NCBI GenBank assembly: GCA_035546295.1
Contig: DATKBT010000175.1
Span: 1 to 22,270 of the forward strand
Length of the DNA: 22,270 nucleotides
Direction: 5' to 3'
Source: DATKBT01 sp035546295
GTDB taxonomy: Bacteria; Acidobacteriota; Thermoanaerobaculia; Multivoradales; Multivoraceae
Shown: in pieces, positions 15,224 to 22,270 of the stretch
Layout: each line of letters opens with the position of its first letter
Numbering within the stretch: the first letter of the stretch is position 1
Program-made: the position numbers and the translations under genes
Notes under the pieces: generated by a model
The model's database searches: none
What the model was told of the DNA's origin: nothing
The model's input: the letters and a program-made list of their open reading frames with translations, nothing else

Positions 15224-17464
15224 GTGCATCCGATGAGCCGAGAGGAGCAGCGTCTGACGCCGGATCTCCGTTTGAATCCAGACGGCAGCCGGCCATCGAG
15301 CCACCGCTCTGCCGTCGAGACGACGCGCTTGAAGGTGCTGGCGCTCGCCGGATCGGCGCACGCGATCGACTCGACCCCGGAGGGCCAGTCGGCAGACCGG
15401 GGCGCCGCTGGCGACCGCGCGGGCGCATCGCCAGCGGACGAGCTGTCCATCGTCGAGGTCCTCTGCCTGGACCAGATCCTGCGCTGGCTCGAATCGGAGC
15501 CTTTCGACGTGCTGGCTCTTTCCTACCCCGCGCTCGGAGGCGGAGCGAGCGCCGCCGACGAGCTCGTTCGGATCGTCGAGTGGGCGGATTCCCTGCCGGT
15601 CGTCGTGGTGTCCGGTCCGGCAGAGACCGAGCCGGCTCTCGCGCTGCTGCGAGCAGGAGCACACGAGGTCCTGGTTGCGGATCTCGGACAGCAGGACGCG
15701 TTGGTGCGACCGTTCGCCCTCGCCGTGCAGCGCTACCACCTCGACCGTGCGGCGCGGCGCTCCCACGAGCGGTCGACGCTGGCGCTCGAGTGCGCGGGTG
15801 AGGGAATCTGGGAGTGGGATCCGCTCGAGGGGCGCCTCTTCGTCTCCTCGCAGTTCCACGCGTTGATCGGCGGCGAGGGCGCCCTCGCGTCCGTTCCGCC
15901 GAGCTGGTGGTTGCGGCGCATCCATGCCGAGGATCGGCGGAGGTTCCACTCGCTGGTGCGCACCCACCTCGGGGGGAAGGCCCGAGGCGAGCCCTTCGAG
16001 TGCGAGCACCGGCTCCTCCACCGGAGCGGAGAGCATCGATGGATCCTGGCTCGCGGCCTGGCGCGCTTCGATCGCCGCGGACGGGTCCGTCGCCTGGTGG
16101 GCACGGTCTCCGACGTCACGGCTCGCCGGAGCGCCTCCGAGCAGCTCCTCCACGAAGCGCTCCACGACACACTCACCGGCCTCCCGAACCGCAGCCTGTT
16201 CCTGGATCGCCTGGCGATCGCCTTGGCTCAGCTCGAGCGCCGCACCGAGCACCGCTTCGCCGTCCTGTTCCTCGACCTCGATCGGTTCAAGCAGGTCAAC
16301 GACTCGCTCGGCCACGAGCGGGGCGACCAGCTCCTCGCGCAGGTCGCGCGCCGGCTCGAGTCCCTGATCCGGCCCAGCGACCGCGTCGCTCGCTTCGGCG
16401 GCGACGAGTTCGCGGTGCTCGCCGACGGTCTCGTGGGCGTCGAGGATGCGAACCTGGTCGCCGTCCGGCTGATCGAGCGCCTGTCGGAGCCCTACGATCT
16501 CGAAGGCCACCGGGTGCGCAGCACGGTGTCGATGGGTGTCTGTCTGAGCGATCCCCACTACCGCGAGCCGGAAGCGATGCTGCGCGACGCCGATCGCGCC
16601 ATGTACCGGATCAAGGCGCGCGGGGGCAACGGCTTCGAGCTGTTCGACCCCACCGGCGACTCCGCCGCGCGCGGAGAGCTGGCGCTCGAGACCGAGCTGC
16701 GCGCGGCGGTCGAGCGGGGCGAGCTCGAGGTGGAGTATCAGCCGATCGTCGAGCTGACCGGAGGCAGGATCACGGGTTTCGAGGCGCTGGTGCGCTGGAA
16801 CCACCCGCGGCGAGGGCGGCTGGCGCCGGCCGAGTTCGTGCCCGTCGCCGAGCGCAGCGGCATGATCCACCGCATCGGCGAGTTCGTGCTCCAGTCGGCT
16901 TGCCGGCAGGTCGCCGACTGGCAGCGTCGCTACCCGCGCTCCTCGCCGCTCTCGATCAGCGTCAACGTCTCGGGGCGGGAGCTCCTGCAGGGGAACCTGG
17001 TCGAACGGGTGGCCTCCCAGATTCGTGACAGCGGTCTGTCTCCGGGAAGCCTCAGGCTCGAGATCACCGAGAGCAGCGTCATGGTTCACACCGAAGCCGC
17101 GATCGATCAGCTCGAGAGCCTGCGCGACCTCGACGTCGAGCTCGACCTCGACGACTTCGGTACCGGCTACTGCTCGCTGAGCTATCTCCAGCGGATTCCG
17201 ACCGGGACGCTCAAGATCGACCGCTCGTTCGTCGGGAAGCTCGGGGAGGGCGGAACCACCGGCCACATCGTGGAGGCGATCGTGAAGCTGGCCCACCAGC
17301 TCGGTCTGCGCGTCTCCGCCGAGGGGCTCGAGAACGAGGATCAGCTTCGCTACATGCGCCGGCTCGCGTGCACCCACGGCCAGGGCTACTACTTCTCGGC
17401 ATCGGTCCGCGCCGCCGTCGCCGAAGCTTGGCTGGAGGCCGACTGCGCGCTGTTGCCGAACTAA
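15224..17464 (+). CDS. Cytoplasmic pseudo-receiver/PAS/GGDEF/EAL cyclic-di-GMP protein
   Basis: This 746-residue protein has no membrane segment. Residues 36-168 resemble a response-regulator receiver (LKVLALAG, FDVLALSYP, LPVVVVSGPAE, ALLRAGAHEVL), but the phospho-acceptor position appears to be Ser100 instead of Asp. A PAS domain (184-300, GEGIWEWDP to VGTVSDVTARR) follows. GGDEF is intact at 392-396 with an RPSD inhibitory site five residues before it. The EAL domain (520-522) keeps EALVRW, ISVNVSG, EITES, DDFGTGYCSL, LKIDRSF, SAEGLEN and GYYFS. The last motif replaces the usual QGYYF region with GQGYYFS and looks functional. It is probably bifunctional or regulated through the PAS domain. 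The start is uncertain: GTG 15224 and ATG 15233 both lack a clear Shine-Dalgarno sequence. Confidence 0.92.
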   Translation: MHPMSREEQRLTPDLRLNPDGSRPSSHRSAVETTRLKVLALAGSAHAIDSTPEGQSADRGAAGDRAGASPADELSIVEVLCLDQILRWLESEPFDVLALSYPALGGGASAADELVRIVEWADSLPVVVVSGPAETEPALALLRAGAHEVLVADLGQQDALVRPFALAVQRYHLDRAARRSHERSTLALECAGEGIWEWDPLEGRLFVSSQFHALIGGEGALASVPPSWWLRRIHAEDRRRFHSLVRTHLGGKARGEPFECEHRLLHRSGEHRWILARGLARFDRRGRVRRLVGTVSDVTARRSASEQLLHEALHDTLTGLPNRSLFLDRLAIALAQLERRTEHRFAVLFLDLDRFKQVNDSLGHERGDQLLAQVARRLESLIRPSDRVARFGGDEFAVLADGLVGVEDANLVAVRLIERLSEPYDLEGHRVRSTVSMGVCLSDPHYREPEAMLRDADRAMYRIKARGGNGFELFDPTGDSAARGELALETELRAAVERGELEVEYQPIVELTGGRITGFEALVRWNHPRRGRLAPAEFVPVAERSGMIHRIGEFVLQSACRQVADWQRRYPRSSPLSISVNVSGRELLQGNLVERVASQIRDSGLSPGSLRLEITESSVMVHTEAAIDQLESLRDLDVELDLDDFGTGYCSLSYLQRIPTGTLKIDRSFVGKLGEGGTTGHIVEAIVKLAHQLGLRVSAEGLENEDQLRYMRRLACTHGQGYYFSASVRAAVAEAWLEADCALLPN

Positions 17465-17519
17465 GCGTCCTCTCGATCGAGCTAGACTGGCGGCGAAAGG
17501 CCCTCGGGACGAAACGAGA

Positions 17520-17534
17520 CGGGGCGGAGCCCCG
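17520..17534. other. Small hairpin upstream of the LLM oxidoreductase gene
   Basis: CGGGGC-GGA-GCCCCG forms a 6-bp stem with a 3-nt loop in the 86-bp gap between the GGDEF-EAL stop and the oxidoreductase start, just before its ribosome binding site. There is no T-run. It may weakly terminate the upstream transcript or be incidental. Confidence 0.3.
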
Positions 17535-17550
17535 CAGAAAGGTGTCGAGC

Positions 17551-18591
17551 ATGAAGCTGGGGATCCTCGTCGGCTACTCGGGCAAGCAGGTCGCAATCCC
17601 GATCGACCTGATCAAGATGGCGGAGGGGCTCGGCTACGATTCCGCCTGGACCGCGGAGGCCTACGGCTCCGACGCGGTGACCACGGCGACGTGGATCCTG
17701 GCGCAGACGGCGAAGATCCGGGTCGGCACCGCCATCGTGCAGATGCCGGCGCGCACTCCCGCCTGCACCGCGATGACGGCGATGACGCTCAACCAGCTCT
17801 CGGGCGGTCGCTTCCTGCTCGGCATCGGTCCCTCGGGGCCGCAGGTGGTCGAGGGCTGGCACGGGGTCGCCTACGGTCGCCCGCTCACGCGGACCAGGGA
17901 GTACGTCGAGATCCTGCGCAAGATCATGGCGCGCGAGCAGCCGGTCGAGCACGACGGCTACCACTATCAGCTCCCGTACCGGGGCGAGGACGGCACCGGG
18001 CTCGGCAAGCCGCTCAAGAGCATCCTGGCTGCCGACACCTCGATCCCCATCTACTGCGCGTCGATCACGCCCAAGGGCATCGAGACCGCCGCCGAGGTCG
18101 CCGACGGCTTCTTCCCGGTCTGGATGAACCCCGATCGCTACGACCTGTTCGAGGAATCGATCGAAGCCGGCTTCGCCCGGCGCACCGACGGCAAGAAGCG
18201 CGAGGACTTCGAGATCATGCCGTTCGTCACCGTGATGATGGGCGACGACCTCGAGCAGTGCCGGATGGTCGCCAAGGCCGGCCTGGCGCTGTACATCGGC
18301 GGCATGGGGGCGCGCAGCAAGAACTTCTACAACGACTACGCCCAGCGCCTCGGCTATGAGGAAGAGGCCGCGGTCATCCAGGACCTCTACCTCGACGGCA
18401 AGCAGGGAGAGGCGACCAACGCGGTCCCCGACCAGCTCGTCGACGACGTCTACCTGTGCGGCCCCAAGCAGCGCATCCTCGAGCGCCTCGAGGCGTGGAA
18501 GGAGGCAGGCGCCCGGGGCGAAGTCAGTCAGATGCTGCTCGGTTGCCGTCAGCCGGAAGCGCTCGAGGCGATCGCGAAGGCGATGATGTAG
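17551..18591 (+). CDS. LLM-class (luciferase-like) F420-dependent oxidoreductase
   Basis: This 346-residue protein is a luciferase-like monooxygenase-fold enzyme of the F420-dependent group. It starts KLGILVGYSG, runs through DLIKMAEGLGYDSAWTAEAYGSDA, and has the family core VGTAIVQMPARTPACTAMTAMTLNQLSGGRF with GIGPSGPQVVEGWHG (about 70-115), then YCASITPKGIETAAEVADGFFP. Such enzymes move a hydride between F420 and an organic substrate; the substrate here is unknown. FMN-dependent relatives exist, but the adjacent F420 biosynthesis genes favour F420. The ATG is chosen because it begins the conserved first strand and has AAAGGTG upstream. The gene converges on fbiC with 22 bp between stops. 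Confidence 0.9.
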   Translation: MKLGILVGYSGKQVAIPIDLIKMAEGLGYDSAWTAEAYGSDAVTTATWILAQTAKIRVGTAIVQMPARTPACTAMTAMTLNQLSGGRFLLGIGPSGPQVVEGWHGVAYGRPLTRTREYVEILRKIMAREQPVEHDGYHYQLPYRGEDGTGLGKPLKSILAADTSIPIYCASITPKGIETAAEVADGFFPVWMNPDRYDLFEESIEAGFARRTDGKKREDFEIMPFVTVMMGDDLEQCRMVAKAGLALYIGGMGARSKNFYNDYAQRLGYEEEAAVIQDLYLDGKQGEATNAVPDQLVDDVYLCGPKQRILERLEAWKEAGARGEVSQMLLGCRQPEALEAIAKAMM

Positions 18592-18613
18592 CCTTCGTCG
18601 GAGTCATCGAGCC

Positions 18614-21109
18614 TCAGCCGAGACCGGGGCGGACGAGCTCCACCGGTCCCGCGCGCTCGTAGCGGCGGGCCGGATTGTTGACGATCACGGCCAGCGGCGC
18701 CGCCGCGAACGAGGTCTCGCGGCGCTCCGCCTCGACCGGCCCGTAGATCGTCGACCGCTGGCGCGGGATCCTCCCGCAGGCCCGGATCAGGGCCTCGAGC
18801 TCGGCCGGCGGCATCTCCTGGCCGTGGGCGGCGCCGGCGGCCCGCGTGATCGACTCGTTCATCAAGGTGCCGCCGAGGTCGTTGACCCCGGCGTCGAGGC
18901 AGGCGGCCACTCCTTGGCGGCCCATCTTGACCCACGACGCCTGGATGTTGCCGATCACGGGGTGCAGCGCGAGGCGCGCCACCGCGTGCATCAGCACCGC
19001 CTCCCGGAAGGTCGGTCCACGACGTGCGCGCCCTTTGAGGTAGATGGGCGCCTCCATGTGGACGAAGGGCAGCGGCACCAGCTCGGTGAAGCCGCCGGTG
19101 CGCTCCTGGAGCGCGCGCAGGCGCAGCAGGTGTCGCGCCCAGTGCCGCGGGTGCTCGACGTGCCCGTACATGATCGTCGCAGTGGTGCGAAAGCCCACGC
19201 CGTGCGCGGTCTCCATGACCTCGAGCCACTGATCGGTGCGCAGCTTGTCGGGACACAGGACCTTGCGCACCTCGTCGTCGAGCACTTCCGCTGCGGTCCC
19301 CGGCAGCGTACCCAGACCGGCCTCCTTCAGATGCTCGAGGTACTCGCCGAGCGGCAGGCCGAGGGTGGCGGCGCCCTGCCAGACTTCGAGCGGCGAGAAC
19401 GCGTGAACGTGGATGCCGGGCGCCGTCTCCTTCACGGTGCGCACGATCTCGAGGTAGGTCTCGCCGGTGTAGTCGGGGTGGATGCCCCCCTGCATGCACA
19501 CTTCGGTGGCGCCGCGCTCCCAGGCCTCGCGGGTGCGCCGCGCGATCTCCTCGAGCGCGAGGTCGTAGGGGCGGCCGCGCAGGTTCTCCGAGAGCCTGCC
19601 CTTGGAGAAGGCGCAGAACTGGCACTTGAAGTAACAGACGTTGGTGTAGTTGATGTTGCGGTTGACGACGTAGGTGACCTCGTCGCCGCACGCCTCGCGG
19701 CGCAGTGCGTCGGCGGCCCGGCAGACCGCGGCGAAGTCTGCGCCGCGCGCCGCGAACAGCACGGTGATCTCCTGCTCGGTGAGCGTCTCGCCGGCACTCG
19801 CTCGCGACAGGGCCCCCGCCACCGCAGCGGCCGGCTCGGGCACTCCCCTCGCGCGCACCAGCAGGAGCTCGCGCTCGGGAGGCGGCGTGGGCTCTCCCGG
19901 TGACCAGCCGTCGCTGCGCGCCAGGCCCTCGGCGTCGATCGCGCGCAGCACCGGAGCGCGCATCGCGGGGTCGAGCCAGCGCTCCGGGTCGAGCGCGTAC
20001 TCGGGGTAGATCGTCAGGCGCTCGACCAGCTCCATCCCGGCGGCCTCGGTCTCGCGGCGGAGCTCCTCGAGGTGCGGCCAGGGGGCCTCGGGGTTGACGA
20101 AGTCCGGCGTCACCGGTGACACGCCCCCCCAGTCGTTGATGCCGGCGGCCACGATCTGGCGCAGCGCTCCGGGGGAGAGGTTGGGCGGCGCCTGCAAGTT
20201 CATGCCGCCGCCGAGGACGATGCGGGCGACCGCGACCGTCCACAGGAGCTCGTCGAGATCGGGCTCGGGCGCCCCCGCCATCCGGGTGTCGGGCTTGGCG
20301 CGGAAGTTCTGGACGATGACCTCCTGGAGGTGGCCGTGCCGGTCGTGCAGGTCGCGCAGGGCGAGCAGCGCCTCGATGCGCTCGCGCCGGGTCTCGCCGA
20401 TGCCGATCAGGATCCCCGAGGTGAACGGAATGCGCGCCTCGCCGGCGAGCCGCAGGGTCTCGAGGCGGGACGCGGGGTGTTTGTCCGGGCAGCCGTAGTG
20501 GGCGTGGCCCTTCTCGAGCAGACGCGCGGAGACGCTCTCGAGCATGATGCCCATCGACGGCGCGAACGGGCGCAACGTCGCCAGGTCGGCCTGGGTCATC
20601 AGCCCCGGATTGAGGTGGGGGAGCAAACCGGTCTCGCGATGGACGAGCTCGGCGGCCTCGCGCAGGTAGGAGAGCGTGGTCTCGTGCCCGAGCTCGGCGA
20701 GGCCGTCGCGCGCCGCCTGCCAGCGCATCTCGGGCTTGTCGCCGAGGGTGAACAACGCCTCCTTGCAGCCGGCGTGCGCCCCGTCGGCGGCGGCCGCGAG
20801 CAGTTGCTGGCGGCTCATGTACGCAGCCTCGCCGGGCTTCGGGGCCTGGGCGAAGACGCAGTAGTGGCAGATGTCGCGGCAGAGGTGGGTGAGGGGAAGA
20901 AAGACCTTGCGCGAGTACGAGATCCTGCGCCCGTGGACGCGGTCGCGCAACGAGCCGGCGACGTCGATCAGGGCGGCGAGCTCGACGGGGCCCGCGAGGG
21001 CGGCGAGCGCCAGCGCCTCTTCATGCGTCGGACGGACGCCGTCGGCGGAGCGGGCGAGGGTGGCCCCGGCCGACGGGATCTCGGCAGGGTTCCTGGCTTC
21101 CTCGATCAC
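18614..21109 (-). CDS. fbiC: Bifunctional FO synthase (fused CofG-CofH radical SAM)
   Basis: The enzyme makes FO (7,8-didemethyl-8-hydroxy-5-deazariboflavin), the F420 chromophore, from tyrosine and a flavin-pathway intermediate (5-amino-6-ribitylamino-uracil). Two complete radical-SAM modules are fused, each with a CX3CX2C cluster: Cys77, 81 and 84 in CRDICHYC (CofG half, about 50-370), and Cys492, 496 and 499 in CYFKCQFC (CofH half, about 430-820). The length of 831 is close to known FbiC proteins. The N-half shows GILIGIGET and the C-half shows MYGHVEHP and GNIQASWVKMG, all typical. I chose GTG 21109 because it overlaps the cofC stop (GTGA); GTG 21148 would add 13 residues encoded inside a repeat tract. 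It is translated from the same message as cofC. No catalytic residue appears missing. Confidence 0.95.
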   Translation of the reverse strand: MIEEARNPAEIPSAGATLARSADGVRPTHEEALALAALAGPVELAALIDVAGSLRDRVHGRRISYSRKVFLPLTHLCRDICHYCVFAQAPKPGEAAYMSRQQLLAAAADGAHAGCKEALFTLGDKPEMRWQAARDGLAELGHETTLSYLREAAELVHRETGLLPHLNPGLMTQADLATLRPFAPSMGIMLESVSARLLEKGHAHYGCPDKHPASRLETLRLAGEARIPFTSGILIGIGETRRERIEALLALRDLHDRHGHLQEVIVQNFRAKPDTRMAGAPEPDLDELLWTVAVARIVLGGGMNLQAPPNLSPGALRQIVAAGINDWGGVSPVTPDFVNPEAPWPHLEELRRETEAAGMELVERLTIYPEYALDPERWLDPAMRAPVLRAIDAEGLARSDGWSPGEPTPPPERELLLVRARGVPEPAAAVAGALSRASAGETLTEQEITVLFAARGADFAAVCRAADALRREACGDEVTYVVNRNINYTNVCYFKCQFCAFSKGRLSENLRGRPYDLALEEIARRTREAWERGATEVCMQGGIHPDYTGETYLEIVRTVKETAPGIHVHAFSPLEVWQGAATLGLPLGEYLEHLKEAGLGTLPGTAAEVLDDEVRKVLCPDKLRTDQWLEVMETAHGVGFRTTATIMYGHVEHPRHWARHLLRLRALQERTGGFTELVPLPFVHMEAPIYLKGRARRGPTFREAVLMHAVARLALHPVIGNIQASWVKMGRQGVAACLDAGVNDLGGTLMNESITRAAGAAHGQEMPPAELEALIRACGRIPRQRSTIYGPVEAERRETSFAAAPLAVIVNNPARRYERAGPVELVRPGLG

Positions 21110-21948
21110 GGGTCTCGCACCGGGTGGCGGGATTGCAGGTTCTGGCACTCAGGCTCTGGGGACTGGGGTTCTGGGGACTCGGGGTCTGGACACTCGAAAC
21201 GGGACCCGCCGTCTCGCGACGCGAGGCGCCGGGCTATGTCGAGCTCCTCCAGGAACCGAATGGTACGGCAAGCGGCGGCGCGGTCCGGCCCGACGCCGCG
21301 AGCCAGGCGCAGGATCGCGCCGACGTCGGCCGGCTCGTCGAGGTCGAGCGCGAGCTCGGGAAGCGTCACGATCGCCAGCTCGGCGCCGGCGTCTCGAGCT
21401 CTCGCGCAATGCTGCTCGAAGCTGGGCGCGCCGAAGGCGGGATCGACGAGGCCGGGGGGAGAGCAGAGCAGAGCGTTGGTGCCGATCCGGCTGGCGTCGG
21501 GGGCGACGACGACCGAGCGGAGCGTGGCCGGCGCCTCGGCGATCAGCCGGTCGACGGAATCCGTCGAGAGCAGCGGCAGGTCTCCGGGGAGCACCAGCAT
21601 CGCGCCGGCGCCCCGGCGGCGCAGGTGCTCGCACGCCTGCCGGATCGCTGTGTTCAGCCCGCTACGGGACTCTTCGAGCACGCTCGCGCCGTGGCGCGCC
21701 GCCAGCTCCGCGATCCCGGGGTCCGGCGTGATCACCAGGATGCCGGCGAGCTGCTCGCTTCCGCCCAGCGCCGCGAGCACCCCGTCCAACATGTGCTCGA
21801 CGAGACGCCCCCGCTCGTCCTCGCTGAGCACCGGAGCGAGCCGGGTCTTCGCCTCGCGGGGCGCCTTCACGGGAACCACCGCCCAGGGACGGCGGGATCT
21901 CTCGGGCGCGGGGCGACCGTCGGAATCGCTGGTTTTCGGGGTCGGCAC
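21106..21948 (-). CDS. cofC: CofC/FbiD-type 2-phospho-L-lactate (or PEP) guanylyltransferase
   Basis: The enzyme transfers GMP onto a phosphorylated three-carbon acid (2-phospholactate or phosphoenolpyruvate in different lineages) to give the activated unit that is joined to FO in F420 synthesis. The nucleotidyltransferase fold is shown by AVVPVKAPREAKTRL near residue 23, LVLPGDLPLLS, and GTNALLCSPPGLVDPAFG, all characteristic of CofC. About 30 C-terminal residues (PESPEPQSPEPEC) come from a short repeat tract and are not part of the usual family fold. The start is uncertain. GTG 21948 is preferred; a TTG at 22062 would add 38 residues, the first of which run into an inverted-repeat element. 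The fbiC start overlaps the stop. Which of the substrates it uses cannot be read here. Confidence 0.88.
   Translation of the reverse strand: MPTPKTSDSDGRPAPERSRRPWAVVPVKAPREAKTRLAPVLSEDERGRLVEHMLDGVLAALGGSEQLAGILVITPDPGIAELAARHGASVLEESRSGLNTAIRQACEHLRRRGAGAMLVLPGDLPLLSTDSVDRLIAEAPATLRSVVVAPDASRIGTNALLCSPPGLVDPAFGAPSFEQHCARARDAGAELAIVTLPELALDLDEPADVGAILRLARGVGPDRAAACRTIRFLEELDIARRLASRDGGSRFECPDPESPEPQSPEPECQNLQSRHPVRDP
21141..21196. repeat. Imperfect short tandem repeat coding the CofC tail
   Basis: About four imperfect copies of a 12-16-bp unit around TCTGGGGACTCGGGG lie at the cofC/fbiC junction. On the minus strand they encode a Pro/Glu/Ser-rich C-terminus of CofC. An alternative FbiC start (21148) also falls inside it, so the tract affects how both genes are delimited. 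Confidence 0.75.
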
Positions 21949-22029
21949 GGCGGCGCTCTTCGGGGATCTGGCTCGGCGCAGCGTCAGTGTAGCCGGGGTT
22001 GCGGCGCCGAAGACGATTTGAGCGAGCGT

Positions 22030-22107
22030 GCTAGCGGGCTCGTGGTGTTCACTATTCCCCAACGAGCAGCGAGGTCGCGGCGCGGGTCATACCACGAGCC
22101 CGCTAGC
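22030..22107. repeat. 78-bp element with perfect 17-bp inverted terminal repeats
   Basis: GCTAGCGGGCTCGTGGT at 22030-22046 is matched exactly by its reverse complement at 22091-22107, with a 44-bp centre between. It lies upstream of cofC in a stretch with no convincing gene. The layout resembles a small MITE, a REPIN, or a large hairpin. No target-site duplication or transposase is visible, so mobility is not shown. Confidence 0.75.
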
Positions 22108-22120
22108 CGATCACTCGTGC

Positions 22121-22146
22121 GCCGCAAGCCCGCAAGCGGGCGCGGC
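22121..22146. repeat. REP-like hairpin 1
   Basis: GCCGC-aa-GCCCGC-aa-GCGGGC-GCGGC folds into an 11-bp stem with a 2-nt AA bulge. The tip, CCGCAAGCGG, shares its GCAAG core with the other two hairpins in this region. Confidence 0.6.
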
Positions 22147-22220
22147 TGGGTCGACCAGGCCACAGCCGTTTCTCTAGGCGATCGCAGCGGCTTGATCGAA
22201 CTTTGACCGTTTCGTGAGCC

Positions 22221-22246
22221 TTGGTCTCGCGCTTGCGCGAGGCCAA
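22221..22246. repeat. REP-like hairpin 2
   Basis: The arms TTGGTCTCGCGC and GCGCGAGGCCAA form a 12-bp stem with one G-T wobble and a TT centre; read on the minus strand the tip is GCGCAAGCGC. No T-run follows on either side, which argues against a plain intrinsic terminator. Confidence 0.65.
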
Positions 22247-22256
22247 CGACCGCCGC

Positions 22257-22270
22257 CTGCCGCAAGGCAG
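22257..22270. repeat. REP-like hairpin 3, at the window edge
   Basis: CTGCC-GCAA-GGCAG is a perfect 5-bp stem closing a GCAA tetraloop, and could extend beyond the window. With the 17-bp inverted repeat and the other hairpins, it makes the 322 bp from the cofC start to the edge palindrome-rich; I see no gene in that stretch. Confidence 0.55.

Noticed and set aside
15148..15801. A GTG with a strong GGGGAGG upstream, opening a plus-strand frame into the GGDEF-EAL gene in another phase
   Set aside because: The encoded sequence is Ala/Arg/Ser-rich with no recognisable domain and overlaps the receiver and PAS coding sequence out of phase. I found no sign of a frameshift that would join it to the real gene.
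13694..17596. A 1300-codon open frame on the minus strand, antisense to the pseudo-receiver GGDEF-EAL gene
   Set aside because: It is a GC-driven shadow of a clearly conserved plus-strand gene and of the phosphotransferase, in a different frame from both, with Arg/Gly/Pro/Leu-rich sequence and no recognisable domain.
22221..22246. The strong hairpin as a rho-independent terminator
   Set aside because: Neither strand has a T-run after the stem, and neighbouring hairpins of the same type suggest a repeat family.
21984..22265. A 93-codon minus-strand frame upstream of cofC
   Set aside because: It runs straight through the 17-bp inverted repeats and the hairpins, has no good ribosome binding site and no recognisable protein features, so it is more likely non-coding.

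Overview
The window is a 22.27 kb piece of very GC-rich bacterial chromosome with dense coding, short gaps and many start/stop overlaps. Several genes point to a Gram-negative-type envelope: a lipobox on an exported hydrolase, a Tat signal on a PLP enzyme, Sec signals on hydrolases, and two cyclic-di-GMP enzymes. The fused FO synthase next to a CofC-type guanylyltransferase shows that the cell makes, or once made, cofactor F420. The mix of DUF5117/DUF4953-type metalloprotease, YkvI-like transporter, secreted S1/P1 nuclease and F420 genes would suit an uncultured Acidobacteriota-like or similar soil/sediment lineage, but the sequence alone does not settle the phylum. I see no tRNA, rRNA, CRISPR array, phage gene or transposase.

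Left part (1-8.1 kb). A truncated gene leaves the left edge on the minus strand. It is followed by a membrane-bound GGDEF-EAL protein, a retropepsin-like RimK-associated protease, and a metallo-beta-lactamase-fold hydrolase; the last two may be coupled. A large secreted zinc metalloprotease runs on the plus strand and faces a Tat-exported class V aminotransferase.

Middle (8.2-15.2 kb). A minus-strand chain encodes a YkvI-like transporter, then a lipoprotein S15/CocE hydrolase, then an S1/P1 nuclease, with overlapping starts and stops. Upstream of it is a three-gene overlapping operon: a BlaI/MecI repressor, a 119-residue single-pass protein that may be the remnant of a BlaR1/M56 partner, and a secreted DUF1579 protein. 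The repressor promoter carries two operator copies exactly 20 bp apart, one on the -10 box and one on the start codon. A phosphotransferase-fold protein (ACAD10/11 type) lies upstream.

Right part (15.2-22.3 kb). A cytoplasmic pseudo-receiver/PAS/GGDEF/EAL protein is followed by an LLM-type F420-dependent oxidoreductase. Converging on these is the minus-strand pair cofC then fbiC, joined by a GTGA overlap. The two remaining core F420 genes (cofD/fbiA and cofE/fbiB) are not in the window. The last 240 bp hold no convincing gene but are packed with palindromes: a 78-bp element with perfect 17-bp inverted ends, and three hairpins sharing a GCAAG-type core.

The most unusual items are the BlaI operon with its reduced partner and the palindrome-dense right end. 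No wholly new system is demonstrated.
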